DNA of 64,000 nucleotides, taken from positions 1-64,000 of the forward strand of contig NZ_JAPYPC010000010.1 of assembly GCF_029937855.1 (NCBI RefSeq), read 5' to 3'. The DNA comes from Christiangramia sp. (GTDB taxonomy: Bacteria > Bacteroidota > Bacteroidia > Flavobacteriales > Flavobacteriaceae). This document shows positions 9,125 through 19,800 of this stretch, in pieces. Made by a program: the position numbers and the translations under genes. Position 1 is the stretch's first letter. Every line of letters starts with the position of its first letter. The notes under the pieces are model-generated. The model searched no databases. It was not told the origin of the DNA and saw only the letters and a list, made by a program, of their open reading frames with translations.

Positions 9125-12100
9125 ATGAAGATCTTAAAAGTAGAATTTGAAAATATAAACTCCCTTAAAGGTTTTCACGAGATAGATTTTAGTATCGAGC
9201 CCTTTGTCACCAATTCCCTGTTTGCAATTACGGGGCCTACGGGCAGTGGTAAAAGCAGTATTCTTGATGTGATCTGTCTTGCTATCTTCGGAAAAATCCC
9301 CCGCATCCCGGGTTCCCGGGAAATCTCCAGGAATGATATCGAAAAGATGGGGACCATCCTTACCAGGAATCAGGAAAGCGCCTTTGCCAGGGTAACTTAC
9401 GAATCGCGCTTTGGAAAATTTATTGCTCAGTGGGATATCTCCACGAATAGAAACGGGAATCTTCGGAATCCTGATATGGAGATCAAAGATGCTAGTGATG
9501 GTTCGATCATTACCTCAAAAAAATCTGAAGCACCAGGAAAAAATGAAGAATTGATAGGGTTGAATTACGATCAATTCATCAAATCTGTACTGCTGGCACA
9601 GGGTGAATTCGCACAATTCCTAAAAACCAGAAAAGAAGAACGAGGTGAACTCCTTGAGAAGATCACCGGAACAGGAATTTACAGGCAGCTGGGCATTAAA
9701 GCTTTTGAAAAGAACAGAGAAGCGACCAAAGAGATTCAGCAGCAGCAATATGACATTGAGAGTATTAAAAGAGACCTGCTGGATGAAGAAAAACTGAAAG
9801 AGTACACCTCAGAACTTCAACAGAAAAACAAGCTTTCAGACACACAAGAAAAGGAAATCGAAGCTTTAAAAAAAGCCCTGGACCTGAAGCAGGATATTGC
9901 CAATACCAGGAGCGATATTCAGAAGCAGCAAAACGAGCTGAACTCATCCCTGGAAAACTTAAAAGAATTCGAGGATAAATATGGCAGACCTTTAACCCAA
10001 CATGAAATTGTTCAGCCTAAAGCAGATGAACTAAGGAAATGGCAGCAGGCAGAAAATACTTCAGAAGCGCTTACAAAGAAAAAAGAGGAGCTTGCAGCAT
10101 CCATTGAAACCAATAAAATTCAGCTTAAAAAACTACTGAAAAACACTTCCGAATTAATTAAAAAGAACACCAATGCTGAAGAACTCTCGAGTGACCTAAA
10201 TAATTTCCGGGATAGGATCCTCTTACTGCAGGGGCAAAAACAAAAGAAGCTTGACCTGTATAATTCCAAAGCAGATCTGTTGCAGACAGAGCTTCGGGAT
10301 TCCCAGGTGCAATTTGTAAATAAAGACCTGGAGAATCTTAAAACGACCCTGGATTCAGAATTAAAAAAATATACCGCGCTTGCAGAGGAGATCAATAAAA
10401 AGCTAGACCTAAACCCTGCAGATGATATTGATAAAAATAAGCAGAGAATTAAAACAAAGATAGATTTGGCCAGAAAGGCTTCCCGGGATTTTTCTTTGCT
10501 TGAAAATTTAAAGTCTGAAATAAGTTCCAGGCAGAAAGAACTGGATGAAAATTCATCAAAATTAAAACAACTTCCGGAACAGATCAGGAAAGCTCAATTT
10601 CAGGCCAAAGATCTTCAAAAAGAACTTCAAAATTTAAGGCTGACCAGGGAAAACCAGAAACTAAGAGCCAGTCTTGAACAACACCGCGCTAAATTAATAG
10701 ATGGGGAAGTCTGTCCCCTTTGTGGATCTGAACATCATCCTTATGCTGAAAATAATGAGGAGGAAAAGCAGATTGATGATAATTCCCTGCACCTGGCGGA
10801 ACAGAAAACTGAAAAGGCACAGAAAGAACTCAGCCAATTGGAAGCTACTTATAGAAATCTTAATGAGCAGATTCTTACAATTGAAAAAGCCCTGAAACCT
10901 CTTCAGGAAAATGAGAAAACCAAGAAGCGTGCATTTTCAGAGAAATTTGCTGAATTTAATTATATAAGCGATCAGCAAAAATTTGATGAGATCATTGAGC
11001 AATTGGAAAGTCAGCTGGATTTAATTACAGGCTTTGAAAAAATTCAGAATAATAAAAGATCGATAGAAAATGCCATTCCTATCGCAAATGAAATGCAGAG
11101 CATCAAAAAAGATGGAGTAGCCATAAAAAAAGAACTGGATTCGCTTTACGAGGGTAAAAATATCCAGCAGGATGTTCAGCAGTTAATGAACAGCTGGAAC
11201 CGGCTTCAGCAGGATCATGTTCACCTGCATAAACTTTCACAGGAAAATCAGGACCTGATCGTTGCTAACCAAAAAATCATTTCCAGAACAGCAGAAAACT
11301 TAAAGCAATTCCTCTCTGAGACAGGTTTTGATACTATAGACGAAGCCGGGAATGCCCTGATGCCTGAAGCAGAAGTTTTAGAGCTTAGGAAAAAGAAACA
11401 ACAACATACCAAGGCAGTTGAAGACTGCAGGACCTCTATTAAAGTGCTGGAAACCCAGCTTCAGAACAAACAGCAGAAGGATACTGAAATAGAAAAAGAG
11501 GTTCTGGAAGATTCCCTGAAGAAGATCATTGAATCATGCAATAATTTAAAAAATGAATGTAAAGAACTGGAACGGCAATTGAAAAATAATGCCGACCAAG
11601 TCTCCAAAATGAAGCGATTAAAAGAAGAAATTGCAGAAAAGGAAAAACAGACCAGGCGCTGGAGAATGCTGAATGAACTCATAGGCGACTCCAGAGGCAA
11701 AATGTTCAATGACTTTGCCCAGGATCTTACGCTTACCCATCTTCTTTCCCTGGCGAATATCAGGTTAAAGGACCTTAATGACCGTTATCTTATAGATAAA
11801 CCAGGGGAGGATGAGGACGACGGACTCATCGCCATTGATGAACATATGGGTGGACAGAGAAGGTCTATAAAAACGCTATCGGGTGGCGAAACTTTTATTT
11901 TGAGTCTTAGTATGGCGCTGGCATTATCAGATCTTGCTTCGAAAAGTGTGGATATCAACAGCCTTTTTATCGACGAAGGCTTTGGAACACTGGATCCTGA
12001 AACTCTGGATCAGACTTTGGACACGCTGGAAAAGCTGCAGGCTGAATCGTCCAAAACTATTGGAATTATAAGTCATGTGGAATCTTTAAAAGAAAGGATC

Positions 12101-12187
12101 ACCACTCAAATTCAATTGAGCAGGAATGGCCAGGGATATAGTAAATTAAGGATCACTCCTGAACCGGAGAAATATTTGGGTAATTGA
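9125..12187 (+). CDS. sbcC: SbcC, Rad50-type ATPase of the SbcCD complex
   Basis: A 1020-residue SMC-like ATPase. Walker A GPTGSGKSS is at 37-45. It is followed by a Q-loop LLAQGEFAQFL near 157-167 and two long coiled-coil arms separated by a zinc hook CPLCGSEHHP near 529-538. The C-terminal head has the ABC signature LSGGETFILSLS near 918 and Walker B SLFIDEGFGTLD near 946. Rad50-like dimers tether and unwind DNA ends for SbcD. All expected motifs are present. The gene is convergent with the receiver-domain gene at 12267. Confidence 0.95.
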   Translation: MKILKVEFENINSLKGFHEIDFSIEPFVTNSLFAITGPTGSGKSSILDVICLAIFGKIPRIPGSREISRNDIEKMGTILTRNQESAFARVTYESRFGKFIAQWDISTNRNGNLRNPDMEIKDASDGSIITSKKSEAPGKNEELIGLNYDQFIKSVLLAQGEFAQFLKTRKEERGELLEKITGTGIYRQLGIKAFEKNREATKEIQQQQYDIESIKRDLLDEEKLKEYTSELQQKNKLSDTQEKEIEALKKALDLKQDIANTRSDIQKQQNELNSSLENLKEFEDKYGRPLTQHEIVQPKADELRKWQQAENTSEALTKKKEELAASIETNKIQLKKLLKNTSELIKKNTNAEELSSDLNNFRDRILLLQGQKQKKLDLYNSKADLLQTELRDSQVQFVNKDLENLKTTLDSELKKYTALAEEINKKLDLNPADDIDKNKQRIKTKIDLARKASRDFSLLENLKSEISSRQKELDENSSKLKQLPEQIRKAQFQAKDLQKELQNLRLTRENQKLRASLEQHRAKLIDGEVCPLCGSEHHPYAENNEEEKQIDDNSLHLAEQKTEKAQKELSQLEATYRNLNEQILTIEKALKPLQENEKTKKRAFSEKFAEFNYISDQQKFDEIIEQLESQLDLITGFEKIQNNKRSIENAIPIANEMQSIKKDGVAIKKELDSLYEGKNIQQDVQQLMNSWNRLQQDHVHLHKLSQENQDLIVANQKIISRTAENLKQFLSETGFDTIDEAGNALMPEAEVLELRKKKQQHTKAVEDCRTSIKVLETQLQNKQQKDTEIEKEVLEDSLKKIIESCNNLKNECKELERQLKNNADQVSKMKRLKEEIAEKEKQTRRWRMLNELIGDSRGKMFNDFAQDLTLTHLLSLANIRLKDLNDRYLIDKPGEDEDDGLIAIDEHMGGQRRSIKTLSGGETFILSLSMALALSDLASKSVDINSLFIDEGFGTLDPETLDQTLDTLEKLQAESSKTIGIISHVESLKERITTQIQLSRNGQGYSKLRITPEPEKYLGN

Positions 12188-12266
12188 TGAACGTAAAAGT
12201 GAATATTAAATAATTTCTGGAAAGCTATATTGTGTGAATTTTAAACTTATTAGCAATGAACTAACT

Positions 12267-12614
12267 TCAGCTTTTTTCACGGCTATTTAGAAAATTTCTG
12301 AGAAGCCTGTTTATATTAGCTTTTCCTACCGGATTAGCGCTTTGTGAACTCCATACCGGTGGTGGAACATTATTGTCCAGACAGAAATTCACCAGCCATT
12401 TTGCACACTCGTATCCGCTGGGTGTATTTTCTCCCAGATCATGATCAAAACATATTCCGTCCGGTAATCCATTTTCAAGTATCCAATTTTTAAACTGAGA
12501 ATAATTTTTCAACCAAATCACCTCCACCGCCTTGCCAATTGGGCTATAGGCCAGCCAGTCCATTCTGATATCTTCCGGATCTCTTATATCATCTAGCCAA
12601 ATTAGTGTTTTCAT
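12267..12614 (-). CDS. Cyclic-phosphate-processing receiver-like domain protein
   Basis: A small receiver-fold protein. I place the start at the ATG at 12614 (MKTLIWLDDIRDP), where the domain begins. The frame stays open upstream to 12752, but that extension is Lys-rich and unlike the family. Visible features are LDDIRDP (acidic pocket), ICFDHDLGENTPSGYECAKW (phospho-acceptor-like Asp and the G-x-E segment) and PPPVWSSQSANPVGKANI (Ser and Lys positions of receivers). I recall this group as 'cyclic-phosphate processing receiver' domains, found near RNA- or phosphoesterase-related genes. The exact role here is unknown. It lies downstream of the eight-gene operon on the same strand, about 190 bp away. 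Confidence 0.7.
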   Translation of the reverse strand: MKTLIWLDDIRDPEDIRMDWLAYSPIGKAVEVIWLKNYSQFKNWILENGLPDGICFDHDLGENTPSGYECAKWLVNFCLDNNVPPPVWSSQSANPVGKANINRLLRNFLNSREKS

Positions 12615-12806
12615 CTGTTTAGGTTTAGAAGATGGTATCTGTATTTTTTTAGGTGCGGGGTGAAATTCTATTTTTTTGAAAGCTTTCCTGATTACGGAAA
12701 TCCAGTATTTCTTCGAAATCCATTTCTTAAGGATTAATATATTCATCATCAATTTCTACAAGAATAGAAATGAAGAGAGACAGAAGATGTCGTAAATAAA
12801 GAAAAG

Positions 12807-14771
12807 TTACTGAATCAATTCTTTTAGATGCTCATAGATCATCACCATAGCCAGGGTATCCAGCTCGCAATATTTAAGTAGGGAATTTTTGATTTCCAGG
12901 CGTTCCTCTTCCGGCATATCGCTATACTGCAGTTTCCCATAAGCAGTAAGTGCGGCTCCTCCATCAGCGATATTTTCCATGTCTGAAATGGTGGCATCTA
13001 ACTGCGCTTCATCCCAATCTTCAAATAATGGAGGTAAGGTTTTATACGGACTCTGGATTTCACCATCTTTATGCTGAAGCCAGATATGATCTTCGAAGAA
13101 ATTCAGTGAGGTAAGCTTTAATTCACCAATAGGGCTTGAATATTTAGCCTGTAGAAATGCGGAAGTTTTTAATGATGCCGGCAAAACGTTCTTTATACTG
13201 TTTGAGCCGCCCATATGAAGATTATAATAATAGTCTTTGACGACTTCGCAGAGATCGATCATATTTCTTTCCCCGGTCCAGTTCTCGGCACTGCCGCCGG
13301 TTGAGCTGGTTATGGTCCTGATGAATTCTTTCAGTTCTTCTTTATCAGGTTCTGAAGATTCACATAACTGAACATAGATCTGGTTGAGAACAGAATTCTC
13401 ATGGTGTGAATATCTAAATATGCTTCCGGAATTTTTGGATAAAGCATTCTTCAGATTTCTGATAAATTCAAAATTGGGAAATTTACCGGCCTCGAAATTG
13501 ATGTACTGGGAAGCGTGTTTTATCTCGCCGTTTATCTCAACAGTATGATGTGAAAATTGAAAGGCAACTTGCTCATACGGCCTTCTGCCCTTATTGAATG
13601 GCAAAGCACTCATGGAAGTTTCAAAATCGATAAAATTCAGAGGAAATTTCCAGGTGGCCATCTCTCTTTTAAGATCGTCTTTAAAAAGCAGTACCGTATA
13701 ATCCTTATTAAGGCTTTTTTCCAATTGAACCCACTGCCGGTGGGAACCTGAAAATTTATCCGGCTTTTCTTTTAACCCGATATCATCCTGATCCAATAGC
13801 TCGAGGTGTATTTTGCCTTCTTCGAAAAGTTTACTTCCGCGCCTGAAGTTCCACAAGCTGAAAGTATTCGGTTTTTCAAAATCGGCCGGTTTCCAGCCTA
13901 ATTGTTTCTGAAAACATTCTTCAAATCCCGATTTTAATCCCTCTGCTTCCTGCTCCGGAGTGGCTCTGAATTCACAGGATTTACAGGTCCAGGAAACCGG
14001 GTAACTGAAATATTGATCTCTATGGTAATAATCTCCAAAAACTTTGATGGATTCTTCAAAACCCAGCTCTTCATAGATCCGGTGTTTCCCTGCTTCGATA
14101 TCATCGAGAATTTCATCAACCGGTACGTTTCCTAAAACTGTTTCTCCGATTTCATGAGGGCTATCCACTTTTCTTATAATTCCGGTTCGATTATTTGCCT
14201 GTTTAGAGATGCGGAATAACTGGTTCAGGCCATCGATCTGAGCGACCTTACTTTTATCGGCCAGTTTTAAATAGGATTTTATTTTCCAATCCGGGTGGCA
14301 TTTCTGAATTACATAACGCTGAAAAGCAACATCGAATAAATAAGGTTTCCAGCCGCCTGCTATACCTCCCCTTTTTCCGATCAGCAAATATTCATCCTCA
14401 GGATCGAAGGATTTCGCTTTTACTTCAATAAGCTGAATATTACTGCCTCGTTTTACCAGAATATCAGTCCTGATAAAAAGATTATCAAACTTAAAAGCCG
14501 CCTCAAAAATCACAACATTTTCACGTTGCAGCAGCTCATTTGTTTGCTCCACCAACAGCTCATAATTCCAGTCGTTATCTTCTATAAGTATGCCTTCGGG
14601 ATATTCCAGCCGGGCCAGCTCCTCCACCTGGAATCCGCCCTCAGCCAGCTCCTGCAAAAAAGTATCTTCCAATTGCTGATTAGCGTACTCAGGCTTTTTG
14701 GTATAATAGAGCTTATTAGGACATTCTAATGCCAATTTAAATCGGGATTTGGTGAGGAGGCGGTGGGACAT
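12807..14771 (-). CDS. DUF2779 protein: Cas4-like nuclease joined to a DnaQ-like exonuclease domain
   Basis: A 654-residue protein, last in the eight-gene minus-strand operon (11 bp after the preceding gene). Residues 1-290 look like a Cas4/AddB-type PD-(D/E)XK nuclease: C17 in LECPNKL, RTDIL (D103), LIEVKAK (E116, K118) and a C263-x2-C266 pair with C286, together four cysteines suited to a 4Fe-4S cluster. Residues about 378-654 resemble a DEDD exonuclease: FIDFETS (D382, E384), RYSHHENSVL, and near the end YCELDTLAMV. DUF2779 proteins combine these elements; their function is not established. Position suggests a processing or effector nuclease for the associated restriction system. Confidence 0.78.
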   Translation of the reverse strand: MSHRLLTKSRFKLALECPNKLYYTKKPEYANQQLEDTFLQELAEGGFQVEELARLEYPEGILIEDNDWNYELLVEQTNELLQRENVVIFEAAFKFDNLFIRTDILVKRGSNIQLIEVKAKSFDPEDEYLLIGKRGGIAGGWKPYLFDVAFQRYVIQKCHPDWKIKSYLKLADKSKVAQIDGLNQLFRISKQANNRTGIIRKVDSPHEIGETVLGNVPVDEILDDIEAGKHRIYEELGFEESIKVFGDYYHRDQYFSYPVSWTCKSCEFRATPEQEAEGLKSGFEECFQKQLGWKPADFEKPNTFSLWNFRRGSKLFEEGKIHLELLDQDDIGLKEKPDKFSGSHRQWVQLEKSLNKDYTVLLFKDDLKREMATWKFPLNFIDFETSMSALPFNKGRRPYEQVAFQFSHHTVEINGEIKHASQYINFEAGKFPNFEFIRNLKNALSKNSGSIFRYSHHENSVLNQIYVQLCESSEPDKEELKEFIRTITSSTGGSAENWTGERNMIDLCEVVKDYYYNLHMGGSNSIKNVLPASLKTSAFLQAKYSSPIGELKLTSLNFFEDHIWLQHKDGEIQSPYKTLPPLFEDWDEAQLDATISDMENIADGGAALTAYGKLQYSDMPEEERLEIKNSLLKYCELDTLAMVMIYEHLKELIQ

Positions 14772-14782
14772 TTCTTTTTAAA

Positions 14783-15649
14783 TTAATCCACGATTATATT
14801 AAATCTTCGAAGCTTCGCTGCTAGCCTCTCGTCAAGATTAGTTATATCATCGTCATTTAGTTCGATTAAGTTGATATTATATTTGTTATAAATTTCCTGT
14901 TTTACCTTTTTACGTCGAGCATATCTTTCATTCTCTTCAAGTCCCCAATATTCAATGTATAACTTTTCAGAGGGAATATAGAAATCGCAGTACATATCCT
15001 CATCTATATTTAATTTTCTCTCGTATGCATGCACAATTCCATTTTTGTAAAGAAAATCATCAATTAGTAATTCTGCTCTACTTCTAACGTAGTGGCCATC
15101 TGGAGTTCTTAAATTTGCAGGAAATTTAACTCTAAAATCATCCAGACTTTCTTGTTCGTGATCTTCTTCCTGAATAGTTGTATCTCCCTGACTTTCCTTA
15201 ATTTCTCTAATCAAATGCTTATTTGTTAAGACACTTTCGTCCCAAATGATATAAGGCTTTCCGTTTCGAGCTTCCATTTGCTTGGCTCCATTTCTAATAC
15301 CAGAATTAGTTGAAATCCAACCTCCTTTGCCTTTTTCAATCCATCCTAATTCTGAGAGATAAAGATTGACCTTCCTATTCGATATATTAAAATGCTCTCC
15401 AATTTTTGTAGCATTCACAGTGTTAGTTGAACTTACACTTTTATTAAAATTTAGACTCTCAGGCCATACCACATACTCTCCAAACTTTGGATTATACTTT
15501 ACGTCCCCTCCAGCGATCCTTCCATTTTTGGTTAGGTTCCAATTTCCGTCTTTTTTATAAATCCACTGCTTTTCAGTTAATAGTCTGAAAAGCTCATTCG
15601 GTTCCAAATCATTTTTTTTAGCTAATGCTGTAGTTGAAACAAACTTCAT
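14783..15649 (-). CDS. Two winged-helix-like repeats plus an endonuclease-like domain
   Basis: A 288-residue protein of the eight-gene operon, 20 bp after the membrane gene. Residues 5-66 and 79-140 are an internal duplication: both have a short helix-turn-helix-like part (NDLEPNELFRLLTEKQWI; NISNRKVNLYLSELGWI), then a GNWN/GGWI strand, a NGR/NSG turn and a closing YVVWPES / YIIWDES segment. The C-terminal 105 residues look like a PD-(D/E)XK (Vsr/DUF559-like) nuclease: RSRAELLIDDFL (E193), DMYCDFYIP (D222), KLYIEYWG (E233), then YNINLIELND. Paired DNA-reading modules with a nuclease suggest sequence- or modification-dependent cleavage. I do not recognise a named family. Confidence 0.6.
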   Translation of the reverse strand: MKFVSTTALAKKNDLEPNELFRLLTEKQWIYKKDGNWNLTKNGRIAGGDVKYNPKFGEYVVWPESLNFNKSVSSTNTVNATKIGEHFNISNRKVNLYLSELGWIEKGKGGWISTNSGIRNGAKQMEARNGKPYIIWDESVLTNKHLIREIKESQGDTTIQEEDHEQESLDDFRVKFPANLRTPDGHYVRSRAELLIDDFLYKNGIVHAYERKLNIDEDMYCDFYIPSEKLYIEYWGLEENERYARRKKVKQEIYNKYNINLIELNDDDITNLDERLAAKLRRFNIIVD

Positions 15650-15669
15650 TCAATAATATATTTTGATGA

Positions 15670-16875
15670 TTATGATACTTTTAATTCTGATCGAGCAGGA
15701 ATTTGCGATTTAAACCTCTCTTTCCATATATAATAACGTATTATACAATAAACCGGAGCCGCTATAAATCCAAAAGCCACTCCAAATATGAAAAAAAGAA
15801 GGGTAAGGAACTTAATAAACATTTTTGTTATAAACGAGCCGCCCTTAGGAATATACTTTCTGTAAGGTGAGAATAGGTAAATATTCGCCATTACTGCACT
15901 GATTACGAATCCAACTATAGGTATAAAACCGAGTAAAAAAGAAATTCCCGCTATCTTATAGAATTTCTTATCTATACTTCTCGTAAATGTTTTAAGTGAT
16001 GGTTCATTAAAAAGCTTCTCTTCGCAATATTCACATTTTTGAAATACTTCCCTACTCTGTAATTTATTACCACAACTTGGACATTTTCTATGGGAAATAA
16101 GATTAATCTGATGCTCTTTTACATTGGATATAAGGCCGTCTTTCTTTTGCCCGAAGATCCCAATTTGATGCACCCGTGATTGTTTGGTTCCGCAATTAAA
16201 GCATTTAATAGCAAAGGGCATATTTCGCTCACCACAATGACTACATTCCACCTCTTGTTCTTCCAGTTTCTTTTCCTGTCGTTTGCGTATATAAACAAAA
16301 AGAGCAATCAGCCCTGCATACAGGATCACCATGAGGATTCCTGACCAGATAAGTAGAATAAAACCGAAGAAGACCATACTATCTTCCATCCAGCTTATAA
16401 TCTTTCCTATAAAAAGATTATCATCTTCATCTATGTCTTCAAGAAATTCTATAAAATCCCTCCTTAGCGAGGCTAACCAGTGCACAGCTAACATTCCAAA
16501 AGCGAAAAGGATCCACATGGGATCAAAGCCTGCCAACTGTACTTCGTTCAGAATTTGCAAAGAACTATTATCAATCAAACCAAGACTTACAAGCAAATAA
16601 CTAGCCGGTTTAAAATAAGTCACCGCATTATTCATTAGAGAACGTATATCCGGATTTTTATCTGCTAAAATTTCGAAAAATGATAGAATACCCAAAGTAA
16701 CCAGTACCCACGTTTTTGTTAACATGTTTCCATCGGAAACTGTATCAACCCCTTCCATTCCAGGAAAGAGATTTGGATAGGTTAGAAAAATACCTGTTAG
16801 AAAGGCGGGTAAAAAAGTTCTTGAGGCAAACAATGGGATCATTCCCAGAGCCGCTACAACCTGGATAACGCTCAT
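15670..16875 (-). CDS. Multi-pass membrane protein with two zinc ribbons (N-terminus DUF4126-like)
   Basis: A 401-residue integral membrane protein, 12 bp downstream of hsdR in the operon. The N-terminal third has several hydrophobic segments, and its VVAALGMIPLFASRTFLPAF start with a TKTWVLVTLGILSFFEIL helix resembles DUF4126 membrane proteins. A further hydrophobic pair lies near 165-195. Two zinc ribbons follow in the middle, CSHCGERNMPFAIKCFNCG and CPSCGNKL...CEYC. Two more membrane helices lie near 305-335 and 350-385. Function unknown. A membrane protein cotranscribed with restriction genes may act in abortive infection or DNA-entry sensing, but that is inference. Confidence 0.6.
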   Translation of the reverse strand: MSVIQVVAALGMIPLFASRTFLPAFLTGIFLTYPNLFPGMEGVDTVSDGNMLTKTWVLVTLGILSFFEILADKNPDIRSLMNNAVTYFKPASYLLVSLGLIDNSSLQILNEVQLAGFDPMWILFAFGMLAVHWLASLRRDFIEFLEDIDEDDNLFIGKIISWMEDSMVFFGFILLIWSGILMVILYAGLIALFVYIRKRQEKKLEEQEVECSHCGERNMPFAIKCFNCGTKQSRVHQIGIFGQKKDGLISNVKEHQINLISHRKCPSCGNKLQSREVFQKCEYCEEKLFNEPSLKTFTRSIDKKFYKIAGISFLLGFIPIVGFVISAVMANIYLFSPYRKYIPKGGSFITKMFIKFLTLLFFIFGVAFGFIAAPVYCIIRYYIWKERFKSQIPARSELKVS

Positions 16876-16887
16876 ATTATTTTTTAG

Positions 16888-19800
16888 TTAGTAATTCATA
16901 GACTGCCTTTTATTCATAGTATATATATGCTGATAGACATCCGCGGCCCTCTGTCCTACTTCAGCATCAGAATATGAATCTTCAGGCAGATAAAGAAGCT
17001 TCTCGTAAATCAGCGTTTTGATTTGCGACCTCAGCATCCGGCTCTCTCTCCATCTATCAATTTTCAGTTTCTCTTCCTTTAGAGTAGCTAAGGTTTCTAC
17101 AGCAATCTTTTTGATAGATTTGAGTTCTTGATCACCTAATTTCTTTCCTTCCTTAAGTAAATCAAAAATCGCTAAAGTATCCTGATCTACACTTTCACGC
17201 ATTGCCCGTTTATCTTCAAAATCAAGATCACGTATAAACTCATTCAGCCTCTCAAAAGCTTTTATCGTATCTTCATAACTCTTTCCTCTGTTATATTCGT
17301 CTATGACCTCTTTATAACGATCATAGAATTCCAATCGCAAAGGATTATCCTGAATCATTTGCTGCACTTTCTTCTCTACTGCTTCCTGCAAATTATAGAC
17401 GATGGAATTTTTCTTTTTTGACCTGGAAAATGCTTGTTTCAATTTATCAAAGTCGAGGCTGGATAAATCCACATACACATCCTCTTCTTGGACCATTCCG
17501 TTTTCCTGAACCAAAATACTATCGCTTACAATAGACTGAAGTTCTTTAATGATCTCCGAAACATCAGCAGATTTCACCTTTTGATTTAAAGCCGAATAAA
17601 TGGCATCTATCGCATTATACTTTTTGATGTATGGTTTCACCACATCATCCGGAAATAAGGATTTATACTTTCTAAAAACATTTCTCGCCATCACTTCAAA
17701 AGAAGCCCTGGAGGTTTCATTAAGGTTTATTTTTTCAGTAGCCTGGTTTAAAAGACCAATTTTCTCCATTGGTTTTACATCCATCATACTGCATAGATCG
17801 AAACCTAATTCTTTTAGATAGTTTTCAGTTTCTTCAATTGCTTCACGCAATTCACCTTCCTGTTCTTTTACTAATTCAACTGGTTTCTCGGAACCATTCT
17901 TAACTCCGTCAGGTTGCGACTTCACACCTTCTCCATAAACTGAATAAGCCTTTTCTAATTGTTTATATACATTTCCGTAATCTACAATTAAACCATTCTC
18001 TTTCTCATCATCATAAACACGGTTTGCCCGGGCAATGGTTTGCATTAAGGTGTGACCTTTTATGGGTTTATCCAGGTAAACGGTAGAAACACACTGGGCA
18101 TCAAAACCGGTAATCCACATCGCGCAAACAATTGCTAATCTGAATGGGTTTTCTGAATCTTTAAACTCTTTTTCGAGGTTACGCTCCACCATTTTCTGGC
18201 GATGCGTACCAATATCGAGCCCTAGCTTTCTGAATTTATCGATCTCGTTCTGCTCTCCGCTTACCACAACGCAAACTTCAGTTTCACTTACCTTCTGATA
18301 TTTTCTTCTGAGTTCACGTTCTTCCTGAATATCCTCGCAATCCTGAATTCTTTTCTCAAGTTCCAATAAATATTCCGGCCAGTATTCCTTTACATAATCA
18401 AACATTCTAACTGCCGTAGGCTTATCCAACGCGACAAACATTGCTTTACCCTGATATCCCCTTTCATTAAAATGCCAGACCAAATCTTTTGCGATGGTTC
18501 TCAACCTTGGTTCGGCGGTTAGAACCGGGTAATCCTTTTTAAACAGGTATTCTAATTTCTTCTTCTGATCTTCATCCAGGTCTTCATTTTCAAAAACCTC
18601 CGCCATTTGTTCATCCAATTCAGGATTCTCAATATTAAGCTTCTCGCCCCTATTCAGATATAGTAATGGAAGTGTCGCTTCATCCTCGATCGCTCTCTTG
18701 AAATCATAGATAGAAACATAATCCCCAAAAATATTCTTTGTAATTTCTTCTTCTTCCTTAATAATCGGGGTACCGGTAAATCCTAGGTACGAAGCATTCG
18801 GAATTCCATGATAACGCATATTCCTGGCATATGTTCCGGCTTGTGTTCTATGCGCTTCATCTGAAATCACTATGATATTCTTGCGTTCTGTAATTAATGG
18901 ATATTCTAATTCCTGTTTAGGATCGATCGAGAATTTATGAATTAGGGTGAAGACATATTTATGGTTTTCTGCCAGCAGTTCCCTTAAATGTTCCCGCCCG
19001 GTCATGCCTTTTTTATTACCCGCAATAAAATTTTTATTGTTTACCGCGCCAACGCCTGAAAAAGTATCATAGATCTGGTTCTGGAGTTCGGTTCTATCCA
19101 GCACGATTAAAAAGGTATAAGAACCTCCGAATTTCCGATGGATTTTTTCACTAAGAAACACCATCGAATAGGATTTCCCACTTCCCTGGGTATGCCAAAA
19201 AACCCCGAGTTTGCCCTTAAGGTCATCTATATTCCTGGCATTTTCCATTACCTTATTTACCCCAAGGTACTGATGGTTTTTAGCCATTAATTTAGCTACT
19301 TCTCCTCCTGCATTATCGTATAGAAGAAAGTTCTCAAAAATATCCATAAACCTATGAGGTGCACAGGTTCCTTTAAGCATGGTATCTAAACTAACCAGAC
19401 CTTCTTCCTCTTCTTCAATCCGTTTCCAGTCCAGGAAATATTTATAAGGACTGGTAATGGTTCCAACCTTTGAATCTGTACCATTACTCAATATGATAAA
19501 AGCATTGGAATGGAAGAGCTCCGGGATCGCTTCTTTATAATCCTTTAAATTATCATCGTAAGCGTGACGAAGATCTGTATGATGCGCTTTTAGTTCTATA
19601 AATATTAGAGGAATCCCATTTACAAATCCAATGACATCAGGCCTGCGATTATAATGCTGGCCGAAAATCTCAAATTGTCTTACCGCCAGGAAATCATTGT
19701 TATGGTAATCCCTGAAATCGAAAACTTTTAGTTTCTTCTTTACAACTTCATTCTTATCGTTAGTAAAAGAAACCGGCACCCCGTTTTTAAACAGCTCGTA

